A stretch of DNA of 64,000 bases from Simiduia agarivorans SA1 = DSM 21679 (GTDB taxonomy: Bacteria > Pseudomonadota > Gammaproteobacteria > Pseudomonadales > Cellvibrionaceae). Both the position numbers and the translations under genes were made by a program. The DNA is taken from assembly GCF_000305785.2 (NCBI RefSeq), contig NC_018868.3, forward strand, positions 558,001 through 622,000, in the 5' to 3' direction. Under the pieces are notes generated by a model. The model had not been told where the DNA came from, did not search any database, and worked only from the letters and a program-made list of their open reading frames with translations. This document shows positions 46,299 through 55,815 of the stretch, in pieces (position 1 is the first letter of the stretch; every line of letters starts with the position of its first letter).

Positions 46299-48200
46299 TT
46301 ACGAATTGTAATTGCTTATAGGGTAGATGTTCGATGGTAGGCTTTGCTCACTACTAGCAGCGCGCGAATAGCCGGTGATATCAGACATAATCATAGCCTC
46401 CAGTATTGGAATGTCTTTTTCCAAAATCGCTTTTTCTAAGGATTCGGTAGCTCTTAGCCCTGCTTCGTTGATAGCTTGAGGCGAAGAGTCAATCCAGATC
46501 CGAGGATGCTCTGTGCCGCTGCAATCTTTCGTCAACAGCAACTCCTCGTACAGCTTTTCCCCAGGGCGAAGACCAACAATTTCTATTTTAGGTTGATTGC
46601 CCGGTTTTCCATTTCTGGAAGAAGACAGCGCTATCATTTCTTTGGCGATATCTATTATTTTTACAGGCTCCCCCATATCTAGCACGAAGATATTTCCACC
46701 GGTACACATGGCGCCAGCTTGAATAACAAGTTGAGCGGCTTCTTGAAGGGTCATAAAGAATCGAGTGACATCCGGATGGGTCACGGTAATTGGACCACCA
46801 TTGGCTATTTGTTCTCTGAATTTCGGGATAACCGAGCCAGAACTATCCAATACATTGCCAAATCGGACAGCGGAAAAGCAGGTGTGTGTATTATCACTGG
46901 ATGCCTGAAGCTCTTGGATGATGATTTCAGAAAAACGTTTTGTGGCGCCCATAACGTTTGTAGGTCTTACCGCTTTGTCCGTTGAGATAAGTACAAAGCT
47001 TTTCACTCTGTGCTTCATGGCAGCGCGTGCAGTAAGTAATGTGCCATAGGCATTGTTGCGAATACCTTCCCAAATGTTAGCCTCTACCATCGGAACATGC
47101 TTGTAGGCGGCTGCGTGGTATACGGTATCAGGCTGATAGCGGGCAATGGTGTCGCCAATGCTTTTTTCGTTGCGAATATCCCCCAATACAATTTCTAGTT
47201 TGTTGGAGGCGGGGTGCTTACTGAAACTCTCGCTGAGTTTGTAGAGGTTGTATTCACTGTTATCAAACAGAATCAGTCTAACAGGGCTGAGCGCCAGAAC
47301 CTGTCGTGATATTTCCGCACCTATAGAGCCTCCAGCTCCGGTAACCAATACTGTCTTATTCTTAACATTACGCGACAGCAATCCAGGAATAGGGTCCACC
47401 GGATCGCGACCCAGGACATCTGTTATTTTTACCTCTCTTAGTTCGGTAATGGAGGTTTCACCGTTAATGATTTCTCCTATTTTGGGGATGGTCGCAATTC
47501 TTAGTCCAAAAGGAGAAACGGCCTTGAGGATTTTGGCTAGATGGGTTTTATCGTTGTCGCCAAGCGCTAAGAGCAATGTGGTAGGGCGGTAACGTTCTAT
47601 CAATTTTTCCAGGCGCTTTGGCGAATGGACGTGCAGGCCCCTGATAGTGCTTTTTTGGACAGATTTGTCATCATCTAAAAACGCGACCGGGTTGTATTCT
47701 TCGCCCATTTGTAACGCTGCTGCTAAATGACTCCCGGTATTACCAGCACCGTAGATAATAACAGCTTCTTTATTGCCCGGATTTAACCAATGAATCAGGC
47801 TTCTGAAGATTATCCTTGGAGCGCCCAGTGTAATAAATGCGATACTGGCATAAATAATGGGAACCGAGCGTGGCATTTTTCCGCCCAGCATAAAACTGGT
47901 CGCGGCAAGAACCGTGGCAGAAAGCGCAACGCCTAACGCGATTGTGATGAAGGCTTGGTGCGTCATGTACCGCAGCACAGCGCGATAGAGCCCTAATCTT
48001 ACAAACACAATAATTGAAGCACATGCCGCGATTGCTAATGCCAGAAGATCGTAATAGGTGTATTCGTAATCCATTTCTCCTATGCGCAATGCCCATGCCG
48101 CCAAAAACGACAGATAAATAGCCAGCAGGTCGTAGGCAACGGAAACCGAGCGCTTGAGCCAGCGTGGAGAGCTGAGGAAGGGGTGAATCAACAGTGTCAT
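46299..48200 (-). CDS. wbpM: Membrane nucleotide-sugar 4,6-dehydratase (WbpM/FlaA1 family)
   Basis: Large UDP-HexNAc 4,6-dehydratase of about 633 residues. Four N-terminal membrane helices (about 20-130) are followed by a first Rossmann region (YGAGNTGS, 150-157) and the catalytic SDR domain (TGAGGSIGAE, 287-296). The triad is of the SMK type: S406, M417 and K421 in STDKAVRPTNVMGATKR, as in WbpM. It would make UDP-4-keto-6-deoxy-GlcNAc for UDP-QuiNAc or UDP-FucNAc. An ATG at 48251 is in frame but overlaps wbpL; 48200 gives the usual N-terminus. wbpM borders the O-antigen locus in Pseudomonas aeruginosa as well. Confidence 0.93.
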   Translation of the reverse strand: MTLLIHPFLSSPRWLKRSVSVAYDLLAIYLSFLAAWALRIGEMDYEYTYYDLLALAIAACASIIVFVRLGLYRAVLRYMTHQAFITIALGVALSATVLAATSFMLGGKMPRSVPIIYASIAFITLGAPRIIFRSLIHWLNPGNKEAVIIYGAGNTGSHLAAALQMGEEYNPVAFLDDDKSVQKSTIRGLHVHSPKRLEKLIERYRPTTLLLALGDNDKTHLAKILKAVSPFGLRIATIPKIGEIINGETSITELREVKITDVLGRDPVDPIPGLLSRNVKNKTVLVTGAGGSIGAEISRQVLALSPVRLILFDNSEYNLYKLSESFSKHPASNKLEIVLGDIRNEKSIGDTIARYQPDTVYHAAAYKHVPMVEANIWEGIRNNAYGTLLTARAAMKHRVKSFVLISTDKAVRPTNVMGATKRFSEIIIQELQASSDNTHTCFSAVRFGNVLDSSGSVIPKFREQIANGGPITVTHPDVTRFFMTLQEAAQLVIQAGAMCTGGNIFVLDMGEPVKIIDIAKEMIALSSSRNGKPGNQPKIEIVGLRPGEKLYEELLLTKDCSGTEHPRIWIDSSPQAINEAGLRATESLEKAILEKDIPILEAMIMSDITGYSRAASSEQSLPSNIYPISNYNS

Positions 48201-48204
48201 CCTT

Positions 48205-49218
48205 TTACTGAATTCCAGTTCCAACACGGATGGTTGGGTTGGCACAATCATCCGGGCATCCGGCCTTATAGATCACGCAAAACAGGCCATGCACAGTTAT
48301 AGCTCCAGCCAGGTATAAGATCCAGATCTGGCTTTCCGCCCTCATGGCCAGAAACGCCAGCGGCCATTGTACTAGCGCCCCAATAATTAAGTAAGACAGT
48401 AAAGGAGCATAATGAGTTCCTTTGCTGAAGGCCATTTTTTGATAGTAGTGGGTACGGTGTGCTTGTGAGATCCGCTGGCCGGTTATAAAACGTACGAATA
48501 GTGTGTAGCTTGCGTCGGTAATGAAACCAGCGAGCAAAATTAACCCGCCTATTAGTGTGGTTATATTTTCGGCAATTAATATAAGTATTATGCCGAACAC
48601 AAGTCCAATAACCGTACTCCCCACATCACCCATGAAGATCCGGGCCGGTGGCCAATTGAAAACCAGGAAGCCAGAGGTGGCTGCACAGCCGGCAATCAAA
48701 AGAAGCTGTAGCGGCAGGCTCGGAGACGGTAGGACTAGCAGAGCACCCAAGCAAAACACCAGTGCCTGTGCAGCGGCGAGACCGTCAGTACCGTCCATGA
48801 AGTTATAGAGATTAATCAGCCACATCATGGCCAATACAACGCAGGGCCACCACCAGTGGTTGACACCAAGTTCGTAAAGCAGGGGAAGTGTGCTTGATGC
48901 GGCGATTGCCTGTACCAGCAAGCGGGTCTGAGCACTTAAGGGAGTCTGGTCGTCCAGCCAGCTGACAAAGGCAAGAAGCGTTATCCCAGCTGCACAAAGC
49001 GCATACACAGCGGAATACTGACTGGCGCCTATATAAAGCAATGTGCATAGGAATGCCAACACTATACCGAGACCGCCCCCGGTGGGGGTTGGGGTGTGAT
49101 GCGAACTACGATGGTTGGGCTGGTCGAGTCTGGCGAGTTTTTTAACGGCATAAGTCACCAGCAAGCTAAGCAAGAAAGTGGCTGCCCCCAATGTCACGGC
49201 TTCCAGTGTGGTTAGCAT
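48205..49218 (-). CDS. wbpL: Undecaprenyl-phosphate sugar-1-phosphate transferase (WbpL/WecA type)
   Basis: Polytopic inner-membrane enzyme of 337 residues with about ten helices. It carries DQPNHRSSHH, the catalytic NFMDGTDGLAA, NWPPARIFMGDVGS and the late HRTHYYQ motif of the MraY/WecA/WbpL superfamily. It would start glycan assembly by moving a 6-deoxy-HexNAc-1-phosphate (QuiNAc or FucNAc) to undecaprenyl phosphate. The gene overlaps wbpV by seven bases and ends four bases before wbpM, so the three form one operon read towards the plus-strand cluster. Confidence 0.92.
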   Translation of the reverse strand: MLTTLEAVTLGAATFLLSLLVTYAVKKLARLDQPNHRSSHHTPTPTGGGLGIVLAFLCTLLYIGASQYSAVYALCAAGITLLAFVSWLDDQTPLSAQTRLLVQAIAASSTLPLLYELGVNHWWWPCVVLAMMWLINLYNFMDGTDGLAAAQALVFCLGALLVLPSPSLPLQLLLIAGCAATSGFLVFNWPPARIFMGDVGSTVIGLVFGIILILIAENITTLIGGLILLAGFITDASYTLFVRFITGQRISQAHRTHYYQKMAFSKGTHYAPLLSYLIIGALVQWPLAFLAMRAESQIWILYLAGAITVHGLFCVIYKAGCPDDCANPTIRVGTGIQ

Positions 49219-50150
49219 GGCGGAGTGTGCTCCTTTCGTAGGGGTACTTGCTCCTGCTGGGCTGGCGCGGGCTGCCAGCCGGTAAGCTCGTTAGTTTGGG
49301 TGGCATCAACTTCTAGGTTGCCGCTCAGTTTACGCGCTGAATTTCGAGCAAGCGGTATATGTTGCAGTATTTTCCATGCCCGCATGGATAGCGAAAACAT
49401 TTTAAGCGGCACATTGTTGGCGCGAGCCATTTTTTGGATGGCGTCGCTCGTGCTTAAAGGGGCTGGGTCTGCAATCAGCAGCGGAGGGAGCTCAGCCAGG
49501 TTTTCTCGACTGATTGCGAGGTAAGTCAGGAATTCGCACAGCAGGTCAATCGATACCCAGTGGCGTTGATTTTGAATCCCGGCCAACGGCAAGGGGATTC
49601 CTCGTTTAGCCCACTTCAATAGGCTGGCAAGATTGCCTTTCGGGTTTTTACCCCAGATTAGCGGTGGGCGAACGATGATAAGTTCGACTGCTGTGTCCTT
49701 GAAGAATTGCTGCAATTCGTGCTCTGCTGCCAGCTTGGATTTGCCGTAATTATCCTGTGGGTGAGGCGTGGTTGCATAGTCAAATGGCCGCCCTTTAGGC
49801 GTGTTTTCGCCAAGCGCTTTGATGCTGCTCAGGTAGATAAAGCGTCGAGCCCCAGCCATCAGCGCTGCCGTTGCTATCTCAAGCGTCAGATCCACGTTGA
49901 CGGCACAATAGTCTTGCCATGCATTGGCACTTTTTGAGTGGGCTTTTCCGATCAGGTGAATTACCGTGTGGCAACCACTAAGGTGAGCGCGGAGTTGGTT
50001 TTTGTCGCGGTAGTCGGTTTGTCTTAGCGTAGCGACACCGTTGTGTCTGCCGGGGCGAACGAGCCCGATAGTGTCGACATGATTGGCTTCAAGCCGTTCT
50101 GTTAACGCTTGGCCCACAAAACCATTGGCACCAGTAACCGCCACGCGCAT
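49212..50150 (-). CDS. wbpV: Nucleotide-sugar reductase/epimerase (WbpV type)
   Basis: Extended SDR protein of 312 residues: TGANGFVGQ at the N-terminus, HLIGKAH, YLSSIKALGE and YGKSKLAAE with the Tyr-x3-Lys pair. In Pseudomonas O-antigen loci WbpV reduces the WbpM product to UDP-QuiNAc, and the order wbpV-wbpL-wbpM is the same. An epimerising reductase giving UDP-FucNAc is also possible. It is the first gene of the minus-strand operon. A weak minus-strand TACAAT (50189-50184) is the best -10 candidate. Confidence 0.85.
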   Translation of the reverse strand: MRVAVTGANGFVGQALTERLEANHVDTIGLVRPGRHNGVATLRQTDYRDKNQLRAHLSGCHTVIHLIGKAHSKSANAWQDYCAVNVDLTLEIATAALMAGARRFIYLSSIKALGENTPKGRPFDYATTPHPQDNYGKSKLAAEHELQQFFKDTAVELIIVRPPLIWGKNPKGNLASLLKWAKRGIPLPLAGIQNQRHWVSIDLLCEFLTYLAISRENLAELPPLLIADPAPLSTSDAIQKMARANNVPLKMFSLSMRAWKILQHIPLARNSARKLSGNLEVDATQTNELTGWQPAPAQQEQVPLRKEHTPPC

Positions 50151-50234
50151 AAGGAAAATAGCCGTAAATCAATAAGTTGGCTTATTGTACTCAAGTTTTT
50201 GGGTAGGTATAAGGTGTTGGTGGGAGCGAAATCA

Positions 50235-50260
50235 TGTAGGAGCGGCTTCCCAGCCGCTGA
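50235..50260. repeat. REP copy upstream of the RAYT gene
   Basis: A TGTAGGAGCGGC-type copy with the stem GCGGCT/AGCCGC lies 45 bases before the RAYT start. Its final bases are CGCTGA instead of CGCGAA. Confidence 0.82.
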
Positions 50261-50304
50261 CTGATCTAACTGAATAAGCAAAAGCCAGAGAAAGGATGCT
50301 CTGT

Positions 50305-50745
50305 ATGAACCACTTTCACACGCAGGATTTGCGTAAAGGCCGACGTTCGACTGTTGGCCAGATTTATCACGTGACAACGACTACCAAAGCCAGAGAGCCG
50401 GTGTTTGAGCGCTTTGATTTGGCGCGCGGCGTAGTGCGTAGTTTGCGGTTTGCTGATGAGCTGGGATGGGTGAGCTCTTTAGCGTTTGTTGTGATGCCGG
50501 ACCATTTGCATTGGTTGTTCGAGTTGCTGGGGGACAGGTCTTTGCCGGATGTTGTTAAAGGGGTTAAGCAGTACAGCAGCAGGTTTGCCGGAGTCAGTAT
50601 CTGGCAGTCCGGATTTCATGATCGGGCATTGCGACGCGAGGATGATATCCTTGAGGCCGCCCGGTATATTGTTGCCAATCCAATGCGTGCTGGTTTGGTT
50701 GAGAGGATTGGGGATTATCCACATTGGGATGCGGTGTGGGTTTGA
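50305..50745 (+). CDS. REP-associated tyrosine transposase (RAYT, Y1/HUH type)
   Basis: A 146-residue single-strand DNA transposase of the TnpA_REP (IS200/IS605-related) family. The metal-binding HUH pair is H67/H69 in VVMPDHLHW, and the nucleophile is Y121 in AARYIVANPMRAGLV. AAAGGA eight bases before ATG 50305 favours this start over ATG 50296. REP palindromes lie on both sides, within 50 bases upstream and within 120 bases downstream, the typical setting of a RAYT. The gene looks intact. It probably mobilises, or once spread, the REP copies seen in the backbone. Confidence 0.92.
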   Translation: MNHFHTQDLRKGRRSTVGQIYHVTTTTKAREPVFERFDLARGVVRSLRFADELGWVSSLAFVVMPDHLHWLFELLGDRSLPDVVKGVKQYSSRFAGVSIWQSGFHDRALRREDDILEAARYIVANPMRAGLVERIGDYPHWDAVWV

Positions 50746-50748
50746 TTG

Positions 50749-50861
50749 TTCGCGGCTAGGAAACCGCCCTCGCTACTGGTGGCACTATTGTAGGAGCGGC
50801 TTCCTAGCCGCGAATTCCAGATCAGTGCCACACCCTTCGCGGCTGGGAAGCCGCTCCTACA
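50749..50861. repeat. REP cluster downstream of the RAYT gene
   Basis: Three copies follow the RAYT stop: a degenerate inverted copy (50749-50773), a full copy in direct orientation (50789-50814, TGTAGGAGCGGC start) and a full inverted copy (50836-50861). The alternating orientation is that of bacterial interspersed mosaic elements. Confidence 0.85.
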
Positions 50862-50935
50862 AAAAAGCCAACCTGATCGGCTGACCTCCGGATGGCCGGA
50901 CCCTTTATTTGGGACACTGGTAGGACTACCCGGAT
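50862..50935 (-). pseudogene. Partial copy of the tRNA-Val 3' end and its terminator
   Basis: The 18 bases at 50918-50935 are identical to 51055-51072, which encode the CCA end, the 3' acceptor strand and part of the T arm of tRNA-Val. The bases before them (50862-50882) resemble the tRNA terminator at 51012-51044 with a few changes. Beyond 50935 the match is lost. It is either the relic of a second tRNA-Val copy or a footprint of site-specific integration at the tRNA 3' end. The stretch 50936-51011 is GC-rich and holds nothing I can name. Confidence 0.65.
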
Positions 50936-51011
50936 GCGCTCCCGATGGTCGCCCCGATGGCGGTCCCGCGCTACGCGTCGAACCTGCGGTTCGGTGGCTG
51001 CGCCACTCCAT

Positions 51012-51044
51012 AAAAAAGGCCAACCCGATCGGCTGGCCTTTTTT
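51012..51044 (-). terminator. Terminator of tRNA-Val
   Basis: AAAAAAGGCCA and TGGCCTTTTTT form a perfect 11-bp outer stem with an A run on one side and a T run on the other, ten bases downstream of the tRNA 3' end on the minus strand. It could work in both directions. Confidence 0.85.
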
Positions 51045-51054
51045 ATGGAAATCC

Positions 51055-51131
<77 letters not shown>

Positions 51132-51143
51132 GAAGAGGCGCGT

Positions 51144-51171
51144 ACTCTACCACAGGTTTTCGGTAAATCAA
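51144..51171 (-). promoter_or_regulatory. Candidate promoter for tRNA-Val
   Basis: On the minus strand TTGATT (51171-51166) and TAGAGT (51149-51144) are 16 bases apart, followed by a GC-rich stretch (ACGCGCC) as often found at stable-RNA promoters, just before the tRNA 5' end. Confidence 0.45.
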
Positions 51172-51222
51172 TAGGTTATGAGGTTTCTAGTAGGCGGCAA
51201 CTAGTCGCCAGGAACTCATGGC

Positions 51223-51250
51223 TTGCAGCTTCCCCGCCATTCCTTATAAT
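51223..51250 (+). promoter_or_regulatory. Promoter for thrS
   Basis: TTGCAG (51223-51228) and a perfect TATAAT (51245-51250) are 16 bases apart, about 80 bases before the thrS start. The leader between them and thrS contains a small GGCGG/CCGCC hairpin and a longer CCACG/CGTGG pairing. Confidence 0.6.
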
Positions 51251-51329
51251 CCACGGTCCCACCGGCGGTAAGCCGCCAGACATACACGTGGCCTTTGGTA
51301 GGGGTCACCACTGGAACCAGGAAGTACAC

Positions 51330-53246
51330 ATGCCTGTTATTACGCTCCCCGACGGCTCGGAACGCCGTTTTGATCAGCCCGTTTCTGTTGCTCAGGTTGC
51401 CGCCGATATCGGTCCCGGCCTGGCCAAGGCCACTATTGCCGGCCGTGTGGACGGTGTGCGCGTTGATGCCTCTGACCTGATTGAACAGGACGCGCGGCTC
51501 GAAATCATCACCGCCAAAGACGAAGATGGCCTTGAGATTATTCGCCACTCCTGTGCGCATTTGTTGGGTCACGCCATCAAGCAGATGTGGCCCGATGTAA
51601 AAATGGCCATTGGGCCCACCATTGAGAACGGCTTTTATTACGATATCGACCTCGACCACTCGCTCACCGATGAGGATGTGCAGGCGCTCGAAGCCCGGAT
51701 GCTGGAGCTGGCTAAAACCGAATACGACGTAATAAAGAAGAAGGTGAGCTGGGAGGAAGCGGTTGCGGCGTTTGAAGCCCGTGAAGAGCCCTACAAGCTG
51801 GAAATCCTTGAAAGGGATATCCCCAAGACCGACAAGCCCGGCCTGTACCATCACGAAGAATACATCGATATGTGCCGCGGCCCGCACGTCCCGAACATGC
51901 GATTCTGTCAGCATTTCAAGTTGATGCGGGTATCCGGTGCCTACTGGCGCGGTGATTCCAGTAACAAGATGCTGCAGCGCATTTACGGTACTGCATTTGC
52001 CGATAAAAAGGCCCTGAAAGCGCATCTGGCGTTTCTGGAGGAGGCGGTAAAGCGCGATCACCGCAAATTGGGCAAGAAATATGACTTCTTCCATATCCAG
52101 GAGGAAGCGCCCGGCATGGTGTTCTGGCACCCGCGTGGCTGGGCTATTTATACCGCTGTCGAAGAATATATGCGCAAGGTGCAGCGCGATAACGGCTACC
52201 TGGAAATCAAAACCCCGCAGGTGGTAGATCGCACCCTGTGGGAGCGTTCCGGCCATTGGGATAAATTCCGCGACAACATGTTTACCGTGGAATCCGAATC
52301 CCGGGATTATGCCGTCAAACCCATGAACTGCCCCTGTCACATTCAGGTGTTCAATCAGGGCCTGAAAAGCTACCGCGAACTGCCGATCCGTTTGGCAGAA
52401 TTCGGGTCCTGTCACCGGAATGAAGCGTCTGGCACGCTGGCGGGCCTGATGCGGGTGCGCGCCTTTACCCAGGACGATGCCCATATCTTCTGTGCGGAAG
52501 AACAGATTCAGGAAGAAGTCAGCACGTTTACCGATCTTCTCTACAAAGTCTATGCAGACTTCGGCTTTACCGAGGTGATTATCCGGCTTTCCACACGCCC
52601 TGAGCAGCGCGTGGGCAGCGATGAGGTGTGGGATAAGGCCGAGCAGGCGCTGGCCCAAGCGCTGGACGCCAAAGGCCTGGCCTACAGCCTGCTGCCGGGC
52701 GAGGGCGCTTTTTACGGGCCGAAGATCGAATTTTCCCTGAAAGATTGCCTGGGCCGGGTCTGGCAGTGCGGCACCATTCAGGTGGATTTCTCCATGCCAG
52801 GCCGCCTGGGTGCCCAGTTTGTGGCCGAAGACGGTTCCCGCCAGGTGCCGGTCATGTTGCACCGGGCGATCCTGGGCTCATTCGAGCGTTTTATCGGGAT
52901 TCTGATCGAAAACTACGAAGGCGCTTTCCCGCTTTGGCTGTCGCCGGAGCAGGTCGGCGTACTGAATATTACCGACAACCAGGCGGAATATTGCCAAAAA
53001 GTCGAAGAATCCTTAAAAAACAAGGGGTTCAGGGCGTTTTCTGACTTGAGAAACGAGAAGATCGGCTTTAAAATCCGCGAGCACACCATACAGCGGGTCC
53101 CGTACCTGCTGGTCGCTGGCGACAAAGAGATGGAAACCGGGACTGTCACTGTACGTGACCGCAACGGCAACGACCTCGGCGCCATGACGGTGGAAGAACT
53201 GGCAGAGCGCCTGAATGCTGAGATAGCGAACAAAGGCGCTCAATAA
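51330..53246 (+). CDS. thrS: Threonyl-tRNA synthetase
   Basis: Class II synthetase of 638 residues. Domains in order: TGS (about 1-60), the editing domain with [10 protein letters not shown], the catalytic core with [14 protein letters not shown] (motif 2) and zinc ligands, and the C-terminal anticodon-binding domain (about 535-638). ATG 51330 with AGGAAG upstream matches the conserved [10 protein letters not shown] start; a longer frame from 51288 was discarded. E. coli thrS is autoregulated through a tRNA-like leader. The leader here can fold, but I cannot confirm the same mechanism. Confidence 0.97.
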   Translation: MPVITLPDGSERRFDQPVSVAQVAADIGPGLAKATIAGRVDGVRVDASDLIEQDARLEIITAKDEDGLEIIRHSCAHLLGHAIKQMWPDVKMAIGPTIENGFYYDIDLDHSLTDEDVQALEARMLELAKTEYDVIKKKVSWEEAVAAFEAREEPYKLEILERDIPKTDKPGLYHHEEYIDMCRGPHVPNMRFCQHFKLMRVSGAYWRGDSSNKMLQRIYGTAFADKKALKAHLAFLEEAVKRDHRKLGKKYDFFHIQEEAPGMVFWHPRGWAIYTAVEEYMRKVQRDNGYLEIKTPQVVDRTLWERSGHWDKFRDNMFTVESESRDYAVKPMNCPCHIQVFNQGLKSYRELPIRLAEFGSCHRNEASGTLAGLMRVRAFTQDDAHIFCAEEQIQEEVSTFTDLLYKVYADFGFTEVIIRLSTRPEQRVGSDEVWDKAEQALAQALDAKGLAYSLLPGEGAFYGPKIEFSLKDCLGRVWQCGTIQVDFSMPGRLGAQFVAEDGSRQVPVMLHRAILGSFERFIGILIENYEGAFPLWLSPEQVGVLNITDNQAEYCQKVEESLKNKGFRAFSDLRNEKIGFKIREHTIQRVPYLLVAGDKEMETGTVTVRDRNGNDLGAMTVEELAERLNAEIANKGAQ

Positions 53247-53332
53247 GACCACCAGGATCTGCACTATGCCTTCCAGGCCAACGGCGCAAGCCCGAGCGGA
53301 AGGCATAGCCAGCGGGTCTGGCGTGGTCTTTT
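53245..53332 (+). promoter_or_regulatory. Structured spacer between thrS and infC
   Basis: An outer stem AAGACCAC (53245-53252) with GTGGTCTT (53323-53330) encloses a perfect 11-bp stem CTATGCCTTCC (53264-53274) with GGAAGGCATAG (53298-53308). A short T run follows. It may be a terminator of thrS or a leader that regulates infC. Confidence 0.65.
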
Positions 53333-53375
53333 GCTGTTGTAGCCCGTGTGGGCATTCTGAATGGAGGCATTAGCC

Positions 53376-53921
53376 ATCAAACGAGATAGCGCGAAAACCG
53401 GCGGTAAATCAAAGAAAAACCGCATTAACGACCAGATTGACGCAAAAGAAGTTCGATTAGTAGGTGCAGATGGGGAGCAGGTAGGCGTAGTCAGCCTGCA
53501 GCAGGCACTCGACGCCGCCCAAGCCGCATCGCTTGATTTGGTAGAAATCGCGCCCGACGCCACGCCACCAGTGTGTAAGATCCTGGATTACGGCAAGGAG
53601 TTGTTTGAAGCTAAGAAAGCCAAAGCTGCAGCCAAGAAGAAGCAAAAGCAACAGCAGGTTAAAGAAATCAAGATTCGCCCAGGGACGGACGTTGGTGACT
53701 ATCAGGTAAAACTGCGCAACCTGATACGTTTCCTTGAAGACGGGGACAAGGCCAAGGTTTCATTGCGATTCCGCGGTCGCGAGATGGCACACCAGGAGCT
53801 GGGCATGGAGATGCTGAAACGCATCGAAATTGACCTGGCTGAGTACGGTATTGTCGAGCAGCATCCGAAGATGGAAGGTCGGCAGCTGATGATGGTTCTC
53901 GCCCCCAAAAAGAAGAAATAG
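53376..53921 (+). CDS. infC: Translation initiation factor IF-3, probable AUC start
   Basis: IF-3 checks the start codon and keeps 30S subunits free. About 181 residues: the N-domain ([20 protein letters not shown]), a lysine-rich linker (near 80-95) and the C-domain ([29 protein letters not shown]). The frame could start at ATG 53361, but that ATG has no ribosome site of its own, and its last base begins a perfect GGAGG (53363-53367) that sits eight bases before ATC 53376. Rare AUU/AUC/AUA starts are the rule for infC and allow IF-3 to repress itself, so ATC is preferred. rpmI and rplT follow. Confidence 0.9.
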   Translation: MKRDSAKTGGKSKKNRINDQIDAKEVRLVGADGEQVGVVSLQQALDAAQAASLDLVEIAPDATPPVCKILDYGKELFEAKKAKAAAKKKQKQQQVKEIKIRPGTDVGDYQVKLRNLIRFLEDGDKAKVSLRFRGREMAHQELGMEMLKRIEIDLAEYGIVEQHPKMEGRQLMMVLAPKKKK

Positions 53922-53984
53922 CCGGGCTTTTTTAGCTGCCTTGTTATTTTTATTTATTAACATCCGAATGCGGAGTGTAGTTTT

Positions 53985-54179
53985 ATGGCAAAAGCTAAAG
54001 TACACAGTGGTGCTTCCAAGCGCTTCAAAAAAACCGGCGCTGGTTATAAGCACAAACATGCTAACAAGAGCCACATCCTCACTAAAATGACTACCAAGCG
54101 TAAGCGTCAGCTGCGCGGTACCAACATCCTGGATAAGGATAACGTGGTATTGGTAGATCGTATGTTCCGCGCCAAGTAA
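53985..54179 (+). CDS. rpmI: Large ribosomal subunit protein bL35
   Basis: Small basic 50S protein of 64 residues, [18 protein letters not shown] at the start and [16 protein letters not shown] in the middle, the standard L35 pattern. It lies between infC and rplT as in nearly all bacteria. A GCGGAG ribosome site lies upstream. Confidence 0.97.
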   Translation: MAKAKVHSGASKRFKKTGAGYKHKHANKSHILTKMTTKRKRQLRGTNILDKDNVVLVDRMFRAK

Positions 54180-54211
54180 TTGGCAGTAACCTTTAAGTAG
54201 AGGATTGAATT

Positions 54212-54568
54212 ATGGCGCGTGTTAAGCGTGGTGTCGTGGCTCGTCGTAGTCACAAAAAAGTTCTGAAGGCTGCCAAAGGTTACTACGGTGCACGTTCACG
54301 TGTATTCCGTGTTGCCAAGCAAGCCGTTATTAAAGCCGGCCAGTACGCCTATCGTGACCGCAAGGCCAAGAAGCGTAATTTCCGTGCACTGTGGATCACT
54401 CGTATCAACGCACAATCACGTGCGGAAGGTCTGAGCTACAGCCGCCTGATTGCCGGCCTTAAGAAAGCCAATATTGCACTGGACCGTCGCGTGCTGGCAG
54501 ATATTGCCGTGCATGACAAAGCGGTTTTTGCAACTATCGTTGAGAAGGCTAAAGCAGCTCTGGCTTAA
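54212..54568 (+). CDS. rplT: Large ribosomal subunit protein bL20
   Basis: 50S assembly protein of 118 residues, starting [16 protein letters not shown] and containing [10 protein letters not shown] and [16 protein letters not shown]20 is known to repress its own operon by binding the rpmI leader; the 32-base gap from rpmI fits coupled translation. A strong hairpin terminator follows before pheS. Confidence 0.97.
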   Translation: MARVKRGVVARRSHKKVLKAAKGYYGARSRVFRVAKQAVIKAGQYAYRDRKAKKRNFRALWITRINAQSRAEGLSYSRLIAGLKKANIALDRRVLADIAVHDKAVFATIVEKAKAALA

Positions 54569-54610
54569 GTCGCACGATAGCGGGTCTTAGCGGGCCCGAT
54601 TGTGTTTTGG

Positions 54611-54642
54611 AAGGGAAGGGGCGCAAGCCTCTTCCCTTTTTT
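54611..54642 (+). terminator. Terminator or attenuator between rplT and pheS
   Basis: AAGGGAAGGGGC (54611-54622) pairs with GCCTCTTCCCTT (54627-54638) around the stable loop GCAA, with one G-U pair, and a T run follows. Sited 43 bases after rplT and 63 bases before pheS, it ends the ribosomal transcript or attenuates pheST. No Phe-rich leader peptide is evident before it. Confidence 0.85.
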
Positions 54643-54647
54643 GTTAA

Positions 54648-55718
<1,071 letters not shown>

Positions 55719-55815
55719 TTATTTGAATTTACGCAGGCGCTCTGCCTGCACGCACAGAAATCTTGTAGCTGCCGGCTTATAGCTTGCAGCTTGAAAAACT
55801 GGAAAGTTTTTAACC

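Noticed and set aside
51216..52862. 548-codon open frame on the minus strand across thrS
   Set aside because: Antisense shadow of a conserved synthetase gene; the protein has no family resemblance.
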